DNA from: Kribbella sp. VKM Ac-2569
Lineage (GTDB): Bacteria > Actinomycetota > Actinomycetes > Propionibacteriales > Kribbellaceae
Direction of reading: 5' to 3'
Length of the DNA: 64,000 nt
Assembly (NCBI RefSeq): GCF_004216905.1
Contig: NZ_SGXJ01000002.1
Span: forward strand, 496,001 to 560,000
Each line of letters begins with the position of its first letter. Position 1 is the stretch's first letter. The notes below the pieces were generated by a model. That model searched no databases and was not told the DNA's origin. It saw only the letters and a list, made by a program, of their open reading frames with translations. Positions 1 through 7,933 of the stretch are shown one piece after another. The position numbers and the translations under genes were made by a program.

Positions 1-524
1 GGTGCTAGCAACACGTGGGCTGTGTAGTCGGCGTCCAGTTCGGGGCGTGTGGCTTCGATCAGGTGGGACAGGTGGCGGTGCCAGAGGTGGTACGAGCCGA
101 TGCGGTAGCGCGCGCCGTCCGAGGCGTTCTCGCTGTCCATGAACAGGGCGACGTGCCGATCGAGTAGGTCGAGGTACGCGTCGAGGAACGCCAGCACCCG
201 TACGACGGGTGGCGCTCCCGGCCCCAGAGGCGGCGGCCCGCTGATGATCTTCGCCTGCAGTTCCTGCTCGCGCTCGTCGAGCAGCGCGACCGCGAGGCCG
301 GCGCGATCACCGAATCGGCGGAACACGGTCCCCTTCCCCACGCCCGCCTCCGCGGCGATCGCATCCAGCGAGACGTTCTTCACGCCCCGCTCGGTGAACA
401 GCCGCTCGGCGGCCTCCAGAACACGTAGCCGATTGCGTCGCGCATCCGCCCGCTCCGGCCGCGGCTCCCCCACGACCGGCAGACTCCGTTGTAAAGCGGA
501 CCGCGGTCCGGTACTGTCGTTCAT
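1..524 (-). CDS. TetR family transcriptional regulator (3' end cut by window edge)
   Basis: The visible 174 residues start at an ATG at 522-524 and run off the window. The N-terminal DNA-binding helix-turn-helix lies at about residues 40-72 (key stretch LDAIAAEAGVGKGTVFRRFG). The C-terminal ligand domain is incomplete. It is divergent from the flavodoxin-like gene, with only 42 bp between start codons. Two copies of a GGAC/GTCC palindrome lie in and beside its own start, so it probably represses itself and the divergent flavodoxin/SMR pair. The inducer cannot be inferred. Confidence 0.93.
   Translation of the reverse strand, partial: MNDSTGPRSALQRSLPVVGEPRPERADARRNRLRVLEAAERLFTERGVKNVSLDAIAAEAGVGKGTVFRRFGDRAGLAVALLDEREQELQAKIISGPPPLGPGAPPVVRVLAFLDAYLDLLDRHVALFMDSENASDGARYRIGSYHLWHRHLSHLIEATRPELDADYTAHVLLA
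497..510. promoter_or_regulatory. Probable TetR operator, copy 1 (inside the tetR 5' end)
   Basis: Perfect 14-bp palindrome CGGACCGCGGTCCG, flanked by AAAG. It lies within the first codons of the tetR gene and shares the GCGGAC/GTCCG arms with the copy at 529-542. Confidence 0.6.
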
Positions 525-528
525 AAGA

Positions 529-542
529 CGGACTGTAGTCCG
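529..542. promoter_or_regulatory. Probable TetR operator, copy 2 (intergenic)
   Basis: Inverted repeat CGGACT-GT-AGTCCG in the short divergent gap, just upstream of the ribosome binding site of the flavodoxin-like gene. Its centre is 32 bp (about three helical turns) from that of copy 1, which would suit two dimers on one DNA face. Confidence 0.65.
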
Positions 543-566
543 CTAAAGACTCTGGAGGAAGCAGAC

Positions 567-1160
567 ATGAGCAACGCTCGGATCGCGATCGCCTACCACT
601 CGGGCTACGGGCACACCGCGAAGCAGGCCGAAGCGGTGGCCGCGGGCGCCGCGTCGGTACCGGGGACCACGACCGATCTGGTGCCGCTGGACGAGCTCAC
701 CGAGGACGTGTGGGAGCGGCTGACAGCTGCCGACGCGATCATCTTCGGCGCACCGACGTACATGGGGAGCCCGAGTTGGGTGTTCAAGAAATTCGCTGAG
801 GAGAGCGTGCGGATCTGGGCGGCCGATCTCGGCTGGCGGGACAAGATCGCGGCCGGGTTCACCAACTCGAAGGCGATGTCCGGCGACAAGCTGAACAGCC
901 TGGTCGACCTGGCTGTGTTCGCCGCGCAGCACGGGATGATCTGGGTCGGCCTGGACATCTACCCGGGCTGGGCGGACAGCACCGCGAGCATCGAGGACCT
1001 CAACCGGCTCGGCAGCTGGCTCGGCGCGATGGCGCAGTCCGACGCGGACCTGTCCGCGGAGAAGGCGCCGCCGGCCACCGACCTGCGCACCGCGGCCGCG
1101 CTCGGCGCGCGGGTCGCGACCGTCACGCACCGGCATCTGAGAGGAGCACTGGCGGCCTGA
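567..1160 (+). CDS. Flavodoxin-like NAD(P)H:quinone oxidoreductase (WrbA-like)
   Basis: 197 aa with a Rossmann-like flavodoxin fold. The FMN phosphate loop is HSGYGHTAKQ at residues 11-20 and a second flavin-contact motif GAPTYMGSP is at 61-69. Length matches WrbA/NADPH-dependent FMN reductases, which transfer two electrons to quinones. The start has a GGAGGA ribosome binding site at 554-559. The stop overlaps the next start by one base, so it is co-translated with the SMR gene. It is probably induced when the divergent TetR releases the operators upstream. The physiological quinone is unknown. Confidence 0.88.
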   Translation: MSNARIAIAYHSGYGHTAKQAEAVAAGAASVPGTTTDLVPLDELTEDVWERLTAADAIIFGAPTYMGSPSWVFKKFAEESVRIWAADLGWRDKIAAGFTNSKAMSGDKLNSLVDLAVFAAQHGMIWVGLDIYPGWADSTASIEDLNRLGSWLGAMAQSDADLSAEKAPPATDLRTAAALGARVATVTHRHLRGALAA

Positions 1161-1480
1161 TGGCATGGCTCATCCTGCTCGCCGCGGCGGCGTTCGAGAT
1201 CGCGTTCGCGCTCAGCCTGAAACCGAGCGAGGGCTTCAGCCGGCTGTGGCCGACGCTCGGCGTCCTCGTGTTCGGCGTGATCTCGGTCGCCCTGCTCGCG
1301 AAGACACTCGATCGCCTCCCGGTCGGTACGGCGTACGCGATCTGGACCGGCATCGGCTCGGTCGGCGTGGTCATCCTCGGCATCGTCCTGTTCCACGAGC
1401 CGATCACCCCGACCCGCCTCGCCTGCATCGCCCTGATCGTCACCGGCGTAGTAGGCCTCCGCCTGGCCGGCGCCGACTGA
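1160..1480 (+). CDS. Small multidrug resistance (SMR) transporter, Gdx/SugE-like
   Basis: 106 aa with four transmembrane helices, the usual SMR length. Glu13 in the first helix is the proton/substrate-coupling acid of the family. The loop GTAYAIWTGIGSVGVVILGI resembles the SugE/Gdx (guanidinium exporter) branch more than EmrE. SMR proteins work as dimers, and no second SMR gene is adjacent, so a homodimer is likely. It is co-transcribed with the flavodoxin-like gene. The substrate (guanidinium or a cationic drug) is inference. Confidence 0.9.
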   Translation: MAWLILLAAAAFEIAFALSLKPSEGFSRLWPTLGVLVFGVISVALLAKTLDRLPVGTAYAIWTGIGSVGVVILGIVLFHEPITPTRLACIALIVTGVVGLRLAGAD

Positions 1481-1523
1481 CCCACTGCATCTCGTCGCGT
1501 CCCCCACGTCCCCTCACACACCT

Positions 1524-1632
1524 CATTTGCTGGGTAAGCCAGCGAAATGCTGGGTTCCACACCCTGATAGCCGGTCACAAACCCCCAATTTGCCTGGCTC
1601 ACCCACGAAATTGGCTGGTCAACCCAGCAAGT
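1524..1632. repeat. Long imperfect inverted repeat between convergent genes
   Basis: The left arm begins at 1524 (CATTTGCTGGGTAAGCCAGC). Read on the other strand from 1632 the right arm is CACTTGCTGGGTTGACCAGC, identical at 16 of 20 positions. Smaller stems (CCAATTT/AAATTGG, and GCTGG/CCAGC) nest inside. The gap 1481-1649 holds no gene I can support. It may be a bidirectional terminator or a decayed palindromic element. Confidence 0.6.
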
Positions 1633-1649
1633 GCGGAAGCTGGAGGGGG

Positions 1650-2303
1650 TCAGCTGGTGGTGCGGCGTCGGCGGCGGGTGCGGGGGCCGGTGGGGAGGTG
1701 GGTGTCCAGGGGGAGGTCGTTGGTGAGGGTGGGTCCGCCGGCCAGGAGTTGGTGGTAGGCGGACCAGGTGGTGGCCCGGGGCGGGATGTTGCCGATGGCA
1801 TCTACTCGGGTGACGGGGTGGGCGCCTTCGTGGATCGGGTCCCAGAGGTCGGCGTCGCTGCGGAGACCCCGCAGTTCGCCGAAGAGCTCCCGGCCGAACC
1901 AGCACGGGTAGCTCTCGCCGTCGTCGTACCGGCTGACGCCGATCGGCGTGGAAGCCTCGGCGACGAGCGACCAGACGGTGGCCGACGTGATCCCGGGCTG
2001 ATCACCGAGCAGTACGACGATCCCGTCGGCACGCCGGTCGACCGCGTCCAGGGCCGGCACGATCGACGAACTACCGGTGTCGGAATGCGGTGACTCGACC
2101 ACCCGCACCCCGTCGAGATTGATCCGGTCGTGGACCTGCTCCGACGCGCTGCCGAGCGTCACGACCAACTGGTCGAACGAGCATTCCCGCGCGCTCTCCA
2201 GGGCAGCGCCGAGCAATGTGCCGCCCTGATAGGCCAGCAACTGCCAGGGAGATCCGAGATGCGGTGAGCTGTCTGCGCCCAGCAAAAGCCCCGTGATGAA
2301 CAT
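1650..2303 (-). CDS. MobA-like nucleotidyltransferase family protein
   Basis: 217 aa from an ATG at 2301-2303, with a GGGAG about 11 bases upstream; in-frame codons run further upstream but lack family similarity. It opens with GLLLGADSSPHLGSP, a degenerate version of the nucleotide-binding signature of the MobA/CTP:molybdopterin cytidylyltransferase family, and has the DQP motif (LLGDQPGIT). The usual lysine of the signature is missing, so activity is doubtful. The C-terminus is Arg-rich. No molybdenum enzyme or cofactor gene lies nearby. Confidence 0.72.
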   Translation of the reverse strand: MFITGLLLGADSSPHLGSPWQLLAYQGGTLLGAALESARECSFDQLVVTLGSASEQVHDRINLDGVRVVESPHSDTGSSSIVPALDAVDRRADGIVVLLGDQPGITSATVWSLVAEASTPIGVSRYDDGESYPCWFGRELFGELRGLRSDADLWDPIHEGAHPVTRVDAIGNIPPRATTWSAYHQLLAGGPTLTNDLPLDTHLPTGPRTRRRRRTTS

Positions 2304-2490
2304 TTGCGGGTCAACTCCCTGCCCGGGACGGCGCGACCATTCGACGACCCTTCTGCTGGTCCCCGAGCGTACGCAAGCCGAGCCTCGATCGAACCCCTTG
2401 CCGAGGGCACGTGTCAACGACCGTCCGGAAAGTGGTCGGAATTGACCGGAAAATGGGCAGTCCGCTGGTTACCGCAGGTCAGCGCAAATA

Positions 2491-3153
2491 TCAGCGCAGT
2501 ACCGAAGCGAACGCTTCAAGCGCCGGATATCCGGCATTTCCGGCGACGATCGTCGTCACTCCGGAACCCACCAGGAGCAAGGCGTTCTCGTTCTTCCGGT
2601 CGAGCAGCACCTTGCGTTGCCAGGTCACGCCGCCGACCGACGCCGTACCGTCGTCGGACGTCCGGCCGAGCTTGTCGGCGACGTATTTTCCGCCGCTGAC
2701 ATTCGACTGCTCGAGGCCGACGTATTTCTTCTCGTTCGTCACGACCCCGAGATGCCAGGTGATCGGCTCCTGCTGCGGAGTGCGGAATTCCACGCTGGTC
2801 GCGGTCCACCCGGACGGCATCGGCTCCGGCCCGCGGACCCAGGCGGCGGCCTTCCGGGCGTCCTCCAACTGGGCGGTGTACTCGACCGGGTTGGGCGCCG
2901 CCTCCTTCTTCGGCCGCCACGTGACGGTGATCAGGAACGCGACCACGGCGAGACAGATCACCAGCGCGAACACCATGTTCCCGACGGTCTGCGACTTCCG
3001 CTTGTCCCGCCGGTACGCCTGGCGGTACTCGTTCGCCTCCGCCTGAACCTGCGCCCGCTCCCGCGCCTTCACGTCAGCCTTCGCATCAGCCTTCACGTCA
3101 GCCTTCTCCTGGGCTGCAGCCTCGTCGGAAGCGTCCTGACCTGTCGAACTCAT
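2491..3153 (-). CDS. DUF4245 family membrane-anchored protein
   Basis: 220 aa from the ATG at 3151-3153. The N-terminus has KADVKADAK-type repeats and a charged, probably coiled stretch (residues 15-50). One transmembrane helix lies at about 59-79 (VFALVICLAVVAFLITVTW) and an extracytoplasmic DUF4245 domain follows to the end. DUF4245 genes commonly sit beside glpX in actinobacteria, as here, on the opposite strand. Function unknown. Confidence 0.85.
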   Translation of the reverse strand: MSSTGQDASDEAAAQEKADVKADAKADVKARERAQVQAEANEYRQAYRRDKRKSQTVGNMVFALVICLAVVAFLITVTWRPKKEAAPNPVEYTAQLEDARKAAAWVRGPEPMPSGWTATSVEFRTPQQEPITWHLGVVTNEKKYVGLEQSNVSGGKYVADKLGRTSDDGTASVGGVTWQRKVLLDRKNENALLLVGSGVTTIVAGNAGYPALEAFASVLR

Positions 3154-3208
3154 GACGACAGTGTCTCGCGAGGTGCAATCCGCCCGAACAGCGGCCACAG
3201 GCGTTGGC

Positions 3209-3214
3209 TACGAT
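3209..3214 (+). promoter_or_regulatory. Candidate -10 box upstream of glpX
   Basis: TACGAT fits the actinobacterial TAnnnT -10 element. Transcription starting about 7-9 bases downstream would begin at the ATG of the small upstream reading frame at 3223, giving a leaderless message. No good -35 is visible. Confidence 0.4.
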
Positions 3215-3222
3215 CCGTTGGC

Positions 3223-3306
3223 ATGAGCGAGCGCAGCGAGCGAACAAAAGCAGAGCCGACCTTGTCGCTCATGCTGGAGCCGAGCGCCAGCGAGGCGGAA
3301 GCATGA
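3223..3306 (+). other. Small upstream reading frame (27 codons) coupled to glpX
   Basis: An ATG at 3223 opens a 27-codon frame beginning [12 protein letters not shown] and ending SASEAEA. Its TGA (3304-3306) overlaps the glpX ATG (3303-3305) as ATGA. The DNA (GAGCGCAGCGAGCGAAC and GCCAGCGAGGC) is of a kind I associate with repeats upstream of other actinobacterial genes. It may be a translated coupling leader or simply a repeat element. Confidence 0.4.
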
Positions 3307-4337
3307 GCGACCCGACCACGCCACCTGCCCACTTGGAGGTCGATGCGCACGCGCCCGACCGGAACCTCGCCCTCGAACTGGTCCGGGTCACCGAGGCCGC
3401 GGCGATGGCGGCGGGCCGCTGGGTCGGCCGCGGCGACAAGAACGGTGCCGACGGCGCGGCGGTGAACGCGATGCGTACGCTGATCGGCACTGTCGGTATG
3501 GACGGCGTGGTGGTGATCGGGGAGGGCGAGAAGGACAACGCCCCGATGCTGTACAACGGCGAGCAGGTCGGCTCCGGCGAGGGCCCGGAGTGTGACGTCG
3601 CGGTCGACCCGGTCGACGGTACGACGCTGGTCGCGAAAGGCATGAACAACGGCATCGCGGTGATGGCCGTCTCCGCGCGGAACTCGATGTACGACCCGTC
3701 CGCGGTCTTCTACATGGAGAAGCTCGTCGTCGGCCCGGAGGCAGCCGAGGTGGTCGACATCCGGCTCCCGGTCGCGGAGAACATCCGCCGGGTCGCGAAG
3801 GCGAAGGGCAGCTCGGTCGACGACGTCACCGTCGTACTGCTCGACCGGCCGCGGCACGACGAGCTCGCCACCCAGATCCGGGCCACCGGCGCGCGGATCA
3901 AGTTCATCTCCGACGGCGACGTGGCGGGCGCGGTCGAGGCGGCCCGCCCGGACACCGGTCTGGACATGTTGCTCGGCATCGGCGGTACGCCGGAAGGCAT
4001 CATCGCCGCCTGCGCGATGAAGTGCCTGGGCGGGAAGATCCAGGGCAAGCTCTGGCCGCGGGACGAGGCGGAGCGGCAGAAGGCGCTCGACGCCGGGCAC
4101 GACCTGGGCCAGGTGCTCGACACCGACGACCTGGTGAGCGGCGACGACTGCTTCTTCGTCGCGACCGGCATCACCGACGGCGAACTGCTCCGCGGGGTCC
4201 GCTACGGCCGCTCCACGGCCCGCACCCACTCGCTCGTCATGCGCTCCCGCAGCGGCACGATCCGCTCCATCGAGAGCGTCCACCAACTGGAGAAGCTCCG
4301 CGCCTACTCCGCCATCGACTTCGAGCACGCCCGATGA
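3303..4337 (+). CDS. glpX: Class II fructose-1,6-bisphosphatase
   Basis: 344 aa. It hydrolyses fructose-1,6-bisphosphate to fructose-6-phosphate in gluconeogenesis. Family motifs are GEGEKD at residues 73-78 and the metal/phosphate motif DPVDGTT at 102-108, with GIGGTPEG further on; length is normal for GlpX. The start chosen is the ATG at 3303, which matches the usual MS..-type N-terminus. Its stop overlaps the next start as ATGA, so the PfkB kinase is translationally coupled. The paired genes suggest sugar-phosphate handling. Confidence 0.95.
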   Translation: MSDPTTPPAHLEVDAHAPDRNLALELVRVTEAAAMAAGRWVGRGDKNGADGAAVNAMRTLIGTVGMDGVVVIGEGEKDNAPMLYNGEQVGSGEGPECDVAVDPVDGTTLVAKGMNNGIAVMAVSARNSMYDPSAVFYMEKLVVGPEAAEVVDIRLPVAENIRRVAKAKGSSVDDVTVVLLDRPRHDELATQIRATGARIKFISDGDVAGAVEAARPDTGLDMLLGIGGTPEGIIAACAMKCLGGKIQGKLWPRDEAERQKALDAGHDLGQVLDTDDLVSGDDCFFVATGITDGELLRGVRYGRSTARTHSLVMRSRSGTIRSIESVHQLEKLRAYSAIDFEHAR

Positions 4338-5281
4338 GTACACCTGTCCTCGTCATCGGCGAGGCTCTCGTGGACATCGTCGCTCCGGCGGCGAAGACCA
4401 CCCGCAACGGCAACGGCAAGTCCAAGGCGATCCCGGGCGGGTTCGCCGCCAACGTCGCGGTCGGCCTGGCTCGGATGGGTGTGCCGACCGAGCTGGTAGC
4501 CCGCTTCGGCACCGATCCGTACGGCGATCTGCTCGGCTCGCACCTGTTCGGGAACGGCGTCCAGCTCGCGCCCGGCACGGTGGACCCCGGGTCCCGGACC
4601 AGCACCGCCACCGCGACCCTGGATTCCGACGGGGTGGCGACGTACAAGTTCGACATGACCTGGGATCCGCCGGAACTGTCCCTGACCCGGGGCTGCCCGG
4701 CGATCCACACCGGGTCGATCGCGATGATGCTCGAGCCCGGGGCGACCGCGATCCGCGAGTTCCTGAAGTCGGTAGCCGATCAGCCGGTGACGGTCACGCT
4801 CGACCCGAATGCGCGGCCGGCGATCACCCCCGATCCGGTGGTGGCATGGTCCGCCGTTCGGGAGCTCGCCGCCCTGTCGGACCTGGTGAAGTTGAGCGAC
4901 GAGGACTGCGAGTTCTTCCGGCCCGGAGTGTCGCTCGACGACATCGCGGAGGAGCTGCTGACCGCCGACCGGACGCAGTGCGTGGTGATCACGCGCGGCG
5001 GCCACGGCGCGCTCGGCGTCGGCCGGGACGTCCGGGTAGAGGTTCCGGCGCCGGTGATCGAGGTGGTCGACACCGTGGGGGCCGGCGACTCGCTGATGGC
5101 GGCGCTGATCACGGGCCTGCTGGCGCGCGGGTTGCTCGGCGAGCGGCGGCTGGCCGGATTGACCTCCGAGGACCTGCGGGACGTCGTGGACTACGCGGTG
5201 AAGGCGGCGGCGATCACCTGCACCCGCCACGGCGCCGACCCGCCGACCGCGGCCGAGCACACGGAGAAATGGGGTTCCTGA
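4334..5281 (+). CDS. PfkB family carbohydrate kinase (fructokinase-like)
   Basis: 315 aa. The N-terminal substrate motif is [12 protein letters not shown] and the ribokinase-type [15 protein letters not shown] follows. The C-terminal signature [14 protein letters not shown] supplies the anion hole and the catalytic Asp252. It phosphorylates a sugar with ATP, and fructose is the likely substrate given the glpX coupling, but this is inference. The start overlaps the glpX stop by four bases. Confidence 0.88.
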   Translation: MSTPVLVIGEALVDIVAPAAKTTRNGNGKSKAIPGGFAANVAVGLARMGVPTELVARFGTDPYGDLLGSHLFGNGVQLAPGTVDPGSRTSTATATLDSDGVATYKFDMTWDPPELSLTRGCPAIHTGSIAMMLEPGATAIREFLKSVADQPVTVTLDPNARPAITPDPVVAWSAVRELAALSDLVKLSDEDCEFFRPGVSLDDIAEELLTADRTQCVVITRGGHGALGVGRDVRVEVPAPVIEVVDTVGAGDSLMAALITGLLARGLLGERRLAGLTSEDLRDVVDYAVKAAAITCTRHGADPPTAAEHTEKWGS

Positions 5282-5283
5282 GG

Positions 5284-5754
5284 GTGTCTGCCGAAACCTG
5301 GACCTCCGAACTGGAGTCCAACGGCAGCGTGGACTTCCGGCCGCGCCGCAGCAGGCTCGCGGTGCGGCTGGCCGGATTCGGCTTGCTGATGGTGCTGTCG
5401 GCCTGGACGAACGTCGAGCATCTGCGCGCGGACGGGGTGTCGGGCGCACTCGGCGTACTGCGGCTGACAGCCCTGGCGGCGTTCGTCTACGGCACCGGCT
5501 GGACCGCGTGGCAGCTGATCACGAACCGCCCGGTCATCACGGTGGACGCCGAGGGCGTCACCCGGGGCCGCAGCCTGCAGTGGTCGGGCATCACCAGTAT
5601 CGACGAGCCCGCCGGCTGGCCGCTGGCTCGTGCGGTACAGATCAACCCGGCGGACCGCCGTACGCGGCCGATCTCGATTCCGCAGGATCATGTCGGGGAC
5701 CTGGAAGCGCTCGCGCCCTGGCTGCGCTCACTCCACGAGCAGCACCGGGGCTAG
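5284..5754 (+). CDS. Two-TM PH-like domain protein, paralogue 1
   Basis: 156 aa from a GTG at 5284 (an ATG at 5269 is an alternative). Two membrane helices lie near residues 25-45 and 60-80, followed by a soluble PH-like tail (ITVDAEGVTRGRSLQWSGI). It resembles the protein at 9524-10018 over its length: shared order W..E....G.V.F..RR, a WQL(I/V)T.RP motif, W..I.SI, and a final LQ/LEAL..WL. Its stop TAG shares a CTAG with the convergent GntR gene. Function unknown. Confidence 0.75.
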   Translation: MSAETWTSELESNGSVDFRPRRSRLAVRLAGFGLLMVLSAWTNVEHLRADGVSGALGVLRLTALAAFVYGTGWTAWQLITNRPVITVDAEGVTRGRSLQWSGITSIDEPAGWPLARAVQINPADRRTRPISIPQDHVGDLEALAPWLRSLHEQHRG

Positions 5755-6428
5755 TTCACCAAGCTGCGTACTGCGCTGAGGTGCTCACGGGAGCGGGCCG
5801 CGGCCAGCTCCGGGTCCTTGGCGCGGATGGCGTCCGCGATCGCCTCGTGGGCGGCCTGGTCGTGGCGATGCCGGTGCTCCTCGTCGAGCTTGAGCATGTC
5901 CATCATCGCCCGCCGGATCCGCGGCACGAACGTGTCGAACAGTTCCGTGAGTACGGCGTTGTGCGCGGCCGTCACCACCGCGCGATGGAACGCGAGATCG
6001 GCCTCGATGTACCAGTCGTCGGGCGCGTTCACGGCAGCCCGTTGACGGTCCGAGAGCGTGTAGCGGAAGTTCTTCAGGTCCGCCGGCGTACGACGGGTCG
6101 CCGCGAGCCGCGCGCCCTCGGTCTCGATCGCCAGCCGGCCTTCCAGTACGTCGGTGATGTCCGCCTTCCGCAGCACCTTGTCCCAGTCCTCGGCGGCCTG
6201 TAGCGCGATCACGAACACGCCCGCGCCCTGGCGACTCTCCAGCACCCGCCGGCCGGCCAGTTCCCGCACGGCCTCGCGGATCGTGGACCGGCCGACGCCG
6301 AGCTGCGCGGCCAGCGTGGTCTCACCGGGGAGCTTGGCGCCGAGGACCCATTCACCGCTCCCGATCCGGCGCAGCAACTCCTCGGCTGCCTGCTCGGCGA
6401 GCGGATGACGGCGAATCATGACGGACAT
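5751..6428 (-). CDS. GntR family regulator, FadR/FCD subfamily
   Basis: 225 aa from the ATG at 6426-6428. The winged helix covers about residues 5-70 (LPGETTLAAQLGVGRSTIRE) and an all-helical FCD ligand domain follows (AFHRAVVTAAHN supplies a metal-binding His). FCD domains bind small carboxylates. It is divergent from the leucine leader/leuA unit with its promoter overlapping theirs, so leuA is a candidate target along with itself. Confidence 0.9.
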   Translation of the reverse strand: MSVMIRRHPLAEQAAEELLRRIGSGEWVLGAKLPGETTLAAQLGVGRSTIREAVRELAGRRVLESRQGAGVFVIALQAAEDWDKVLRKADITDVLEGRLAIETEGARLAATRRTPADLKNFRYTLSDRQRAAVNAPDDWYIEADLAFHRAVVTAAHNAVLTELFDTFVPRIRRAMMDMLKLDEEHRHRHDQAAHEAIADAIRAKDPELAAARSREHLSAVRSLVN

Positions 6429-6444
6429 TCTAGAGGTGATCAGG

Positions 6445-6474
6445 TTGTCAGCTTGTCTGAGGAGTTGATACGGT
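6445..6474 (+). promoter_or_regulatory. Promoter of the leuA leader
   Basis: TTGTCA (6445-6450) and TACGGT (6469-6474) separated by 18 bp. Initiation about 7 bases downstream falls at 6481-6482, the A of the leader peptide ATG, so the leader peptide would be read from a leaderless transcript. Confidence 0.55.
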
Positions 6475-6481
6475 GCTCGGC

Positions 6482-6532
6482 ATGCGCTTGCTCCCGGGTC
6501 TCCTCCTTCTTGGCCGCCACGGCGGGAGCTGA
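6482..6532 (+). CDS. leuL: Leucine-rich leader peptide of leuA
   Basis: 16-residue peptide MRLLPGLLLLGRHGGS with six leucines, four of them consecutive (CTC CTC CTT CTT). Such peptides act as leucine sensors: ribosomes stall at Leu codons when charged tRNA-Leu is scarce. No ribosome binding site is seen, consistent with leaderless start at its ATG. The hairpins that it would control lie immediately downstream at 6536-6597. Confidence 0.75.
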   Translation: MRLLPGLLLLGRHGGS

Positions 6533-6535
6533 TTC

Positions 6536-6597
6536 GACCGGCGCTCCCTCCGTGGAGTGCAGTCGTCCGCCGGTCCTCCCCGCTCCTCGGAAGGACC
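6536..6597 (+). promoter_or_regulatory. Alternative hairpins controlling leuA (attenuator)
   Basis: Stem A pairs GACCGGCG (6536-6543) with CGCCGGTC (6568-6575). Stem B pairs GGTCCT (6572-6577) with AGGACC (6592-6597). The stems share 6572-6575, so they exclude each other. Stem B covers the AAGGA ribosome binding site of leuA (6591-6595). Ribosome position on the leader should decide which forms. There is no U-run, so control of translation rather than termination is more likely. Confidence 0.62.
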
Positions 6598-6604
6598 ACC
6601 CGTC

Positions 6605-7933
6605 ATGAATCGTCAGCAGCCGTCCCCCATGCCCAGCCATCGCTACCGCGACATCTTCGACAGGGTCCCGGTCGCACCCGTCGACCGCACCTGGCCGGAC
6701 CGCCGGATCTCGCAGGCGCCGCTCTGGGTGCCGGTCGACCTCCGGGACGGCAACCAGGCGCTGGCCGACCCGATGGACCCCGAACGTAAGCGCCGGTTCT
6801 TCGAGCTGATGGTTGCCATCGGCTACAAAGAGATCGAGGTCGGCTACCCGTCCGCGTCCCAGACCGACTTCGACTTCGTGCGACTCCTCGCCACGTCTGA
6901 TCTGGTCCCGGACGACGTCACGATCGTGGTGTTCACGCCGGCCCGCCCCGACCTGATCGAGCGGACCGTGGAGTCGGTCGCCGGCATGCGGGGCGACGTG
7001 GTGATCCACATGTACGCCGCGACCGCGCCGGTATGGCGGGACGTCGTACTGCGTCGTACCCGGGACGAACTCGCGGAGATGATCTACGCCGGCTCCGAGG
7101 AGATCCTGCGGCTGGCCGGGGACTCGGTGCGGTTCCAGTTCTCGCCCGAGGTCTACAACCTGACCGAGCCGGACTACGTGCTCGAGCTGGCGGATCGCCT
7201 CACCAAGCAGTGGGACGCGACGCCGGAGCGACCGGTGATCCTGAACCTGCCCGCGACGATCGAGGCGGCGACACCGAACGTGTACGCCGACCAGATCGAG
7301 TACATGCACCAGAACCTGCCGCGCCGCGACGGCGTCATCCTGTCGGTGCATCCGCACAACGACCGCGGTACAGGGATCGCCTGCGCGGAGCTAGCAGTGC
7401 TAGCGGGAGCGCAGCGCGTCGAGGGCTGCGTCTTCGGCAACGGCGAACGCACCGGCAACGTCGACATCGCCACTCTCGCGCTCAACCTGCACGCGCAGGG
7501 CGTCGACCCGATGATCGACTTCTCGGACATCGACGGGATCCGCGAAGTGGTCGAGTACTGCACGCGGATGCCGATCCATCCACGGCATCCGTACGTCGGG
7601 GAGCTCGTCTACACCGCCTTCTCGGGGACCCATCAGGACGCGATCCGGAAGGGGTTCGCCGTACAGGGTCCTGGTGTCTGGGAAGTGCCTTATCTGCCGA
7701 TCGATCCGGCGGATGTGGGGCGTGGGTACGAGGCCGTCGTACGGGTGAACAGCCAGTCCGGTAAGGGCGGGATCGCGCATGTGCTGGAGTCTGTGTACGG
7801 CATTCGGCTTTCTCCGGAACAGGAGCGGGAGTTCGCGGGGCACGTGCAACGGCGTACCGACGCGACCGGGCGGGAAGCGAGTGCGGAGGAGTTGAAGGCG
7901 TTGTACGAGGAGGTTTACGGGTGCTCGAACTGA
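6605..7933 (+). CDS. leuA: 2-isopropylmalate synthase lacking the C-terminal regulatory domain
   Basis: 442 aa. It condenses acetyl-CoA with 2-oxoisovalerate, the first committed step of leucine synthesis. The TIM-barrel motifs are [12 protein letters not shown] (metal and catalytic), [11 protein letters not shown] (HxH metal ligands) and GNGERTGN. The sequence ends at [11 protein letters not shown], where full-length actinobacterial LeuA (about 570-640 aa) continues into the leucine-binding dimer domain. That domain is absent and the next gene begins within the last codons. The ATG at 6605 has an AAGGA ribosome binding site. It could be feedback-insensitive. Confidence 0.92.
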   Translation: MNRQQPSPMPSHRYRDIFDRVPVAPVDRTWPDRRISQAPLWVPVDLRDGNQALADPMDPERKRRFFELMVAIGYKEIEVGYPSASQTDFDFVRLLATSDLVPDDVTIVVFTPARPDLIERTVESVAGMRGDVVIHMYAATAPVWRDVVLRRTRDELAEMIYAGSEEILRLAGDSVRFQFSPEVYNLTEPDYVLELADRLTKQWDATPERPVILNLPATIEAATPNVYADQIEYMHQNLPRRDGVILSVHPHNDRGTGIACAELAVLAGAQRVEGCVFGNGERTGNVDIATLALNLHAQGVDPMIDFSDIDGIREVVEYCTRMPIHPRHPYVGELVYTAFSGTHQDAIRKGFAVQGPGVWEVPYLPIDPADVGRGYEAVVRVNSQSGKGGIAHVLESVYGIRLSPEQEREFAGHVQRRTDATGREASAEELKALYEEVYGCSN

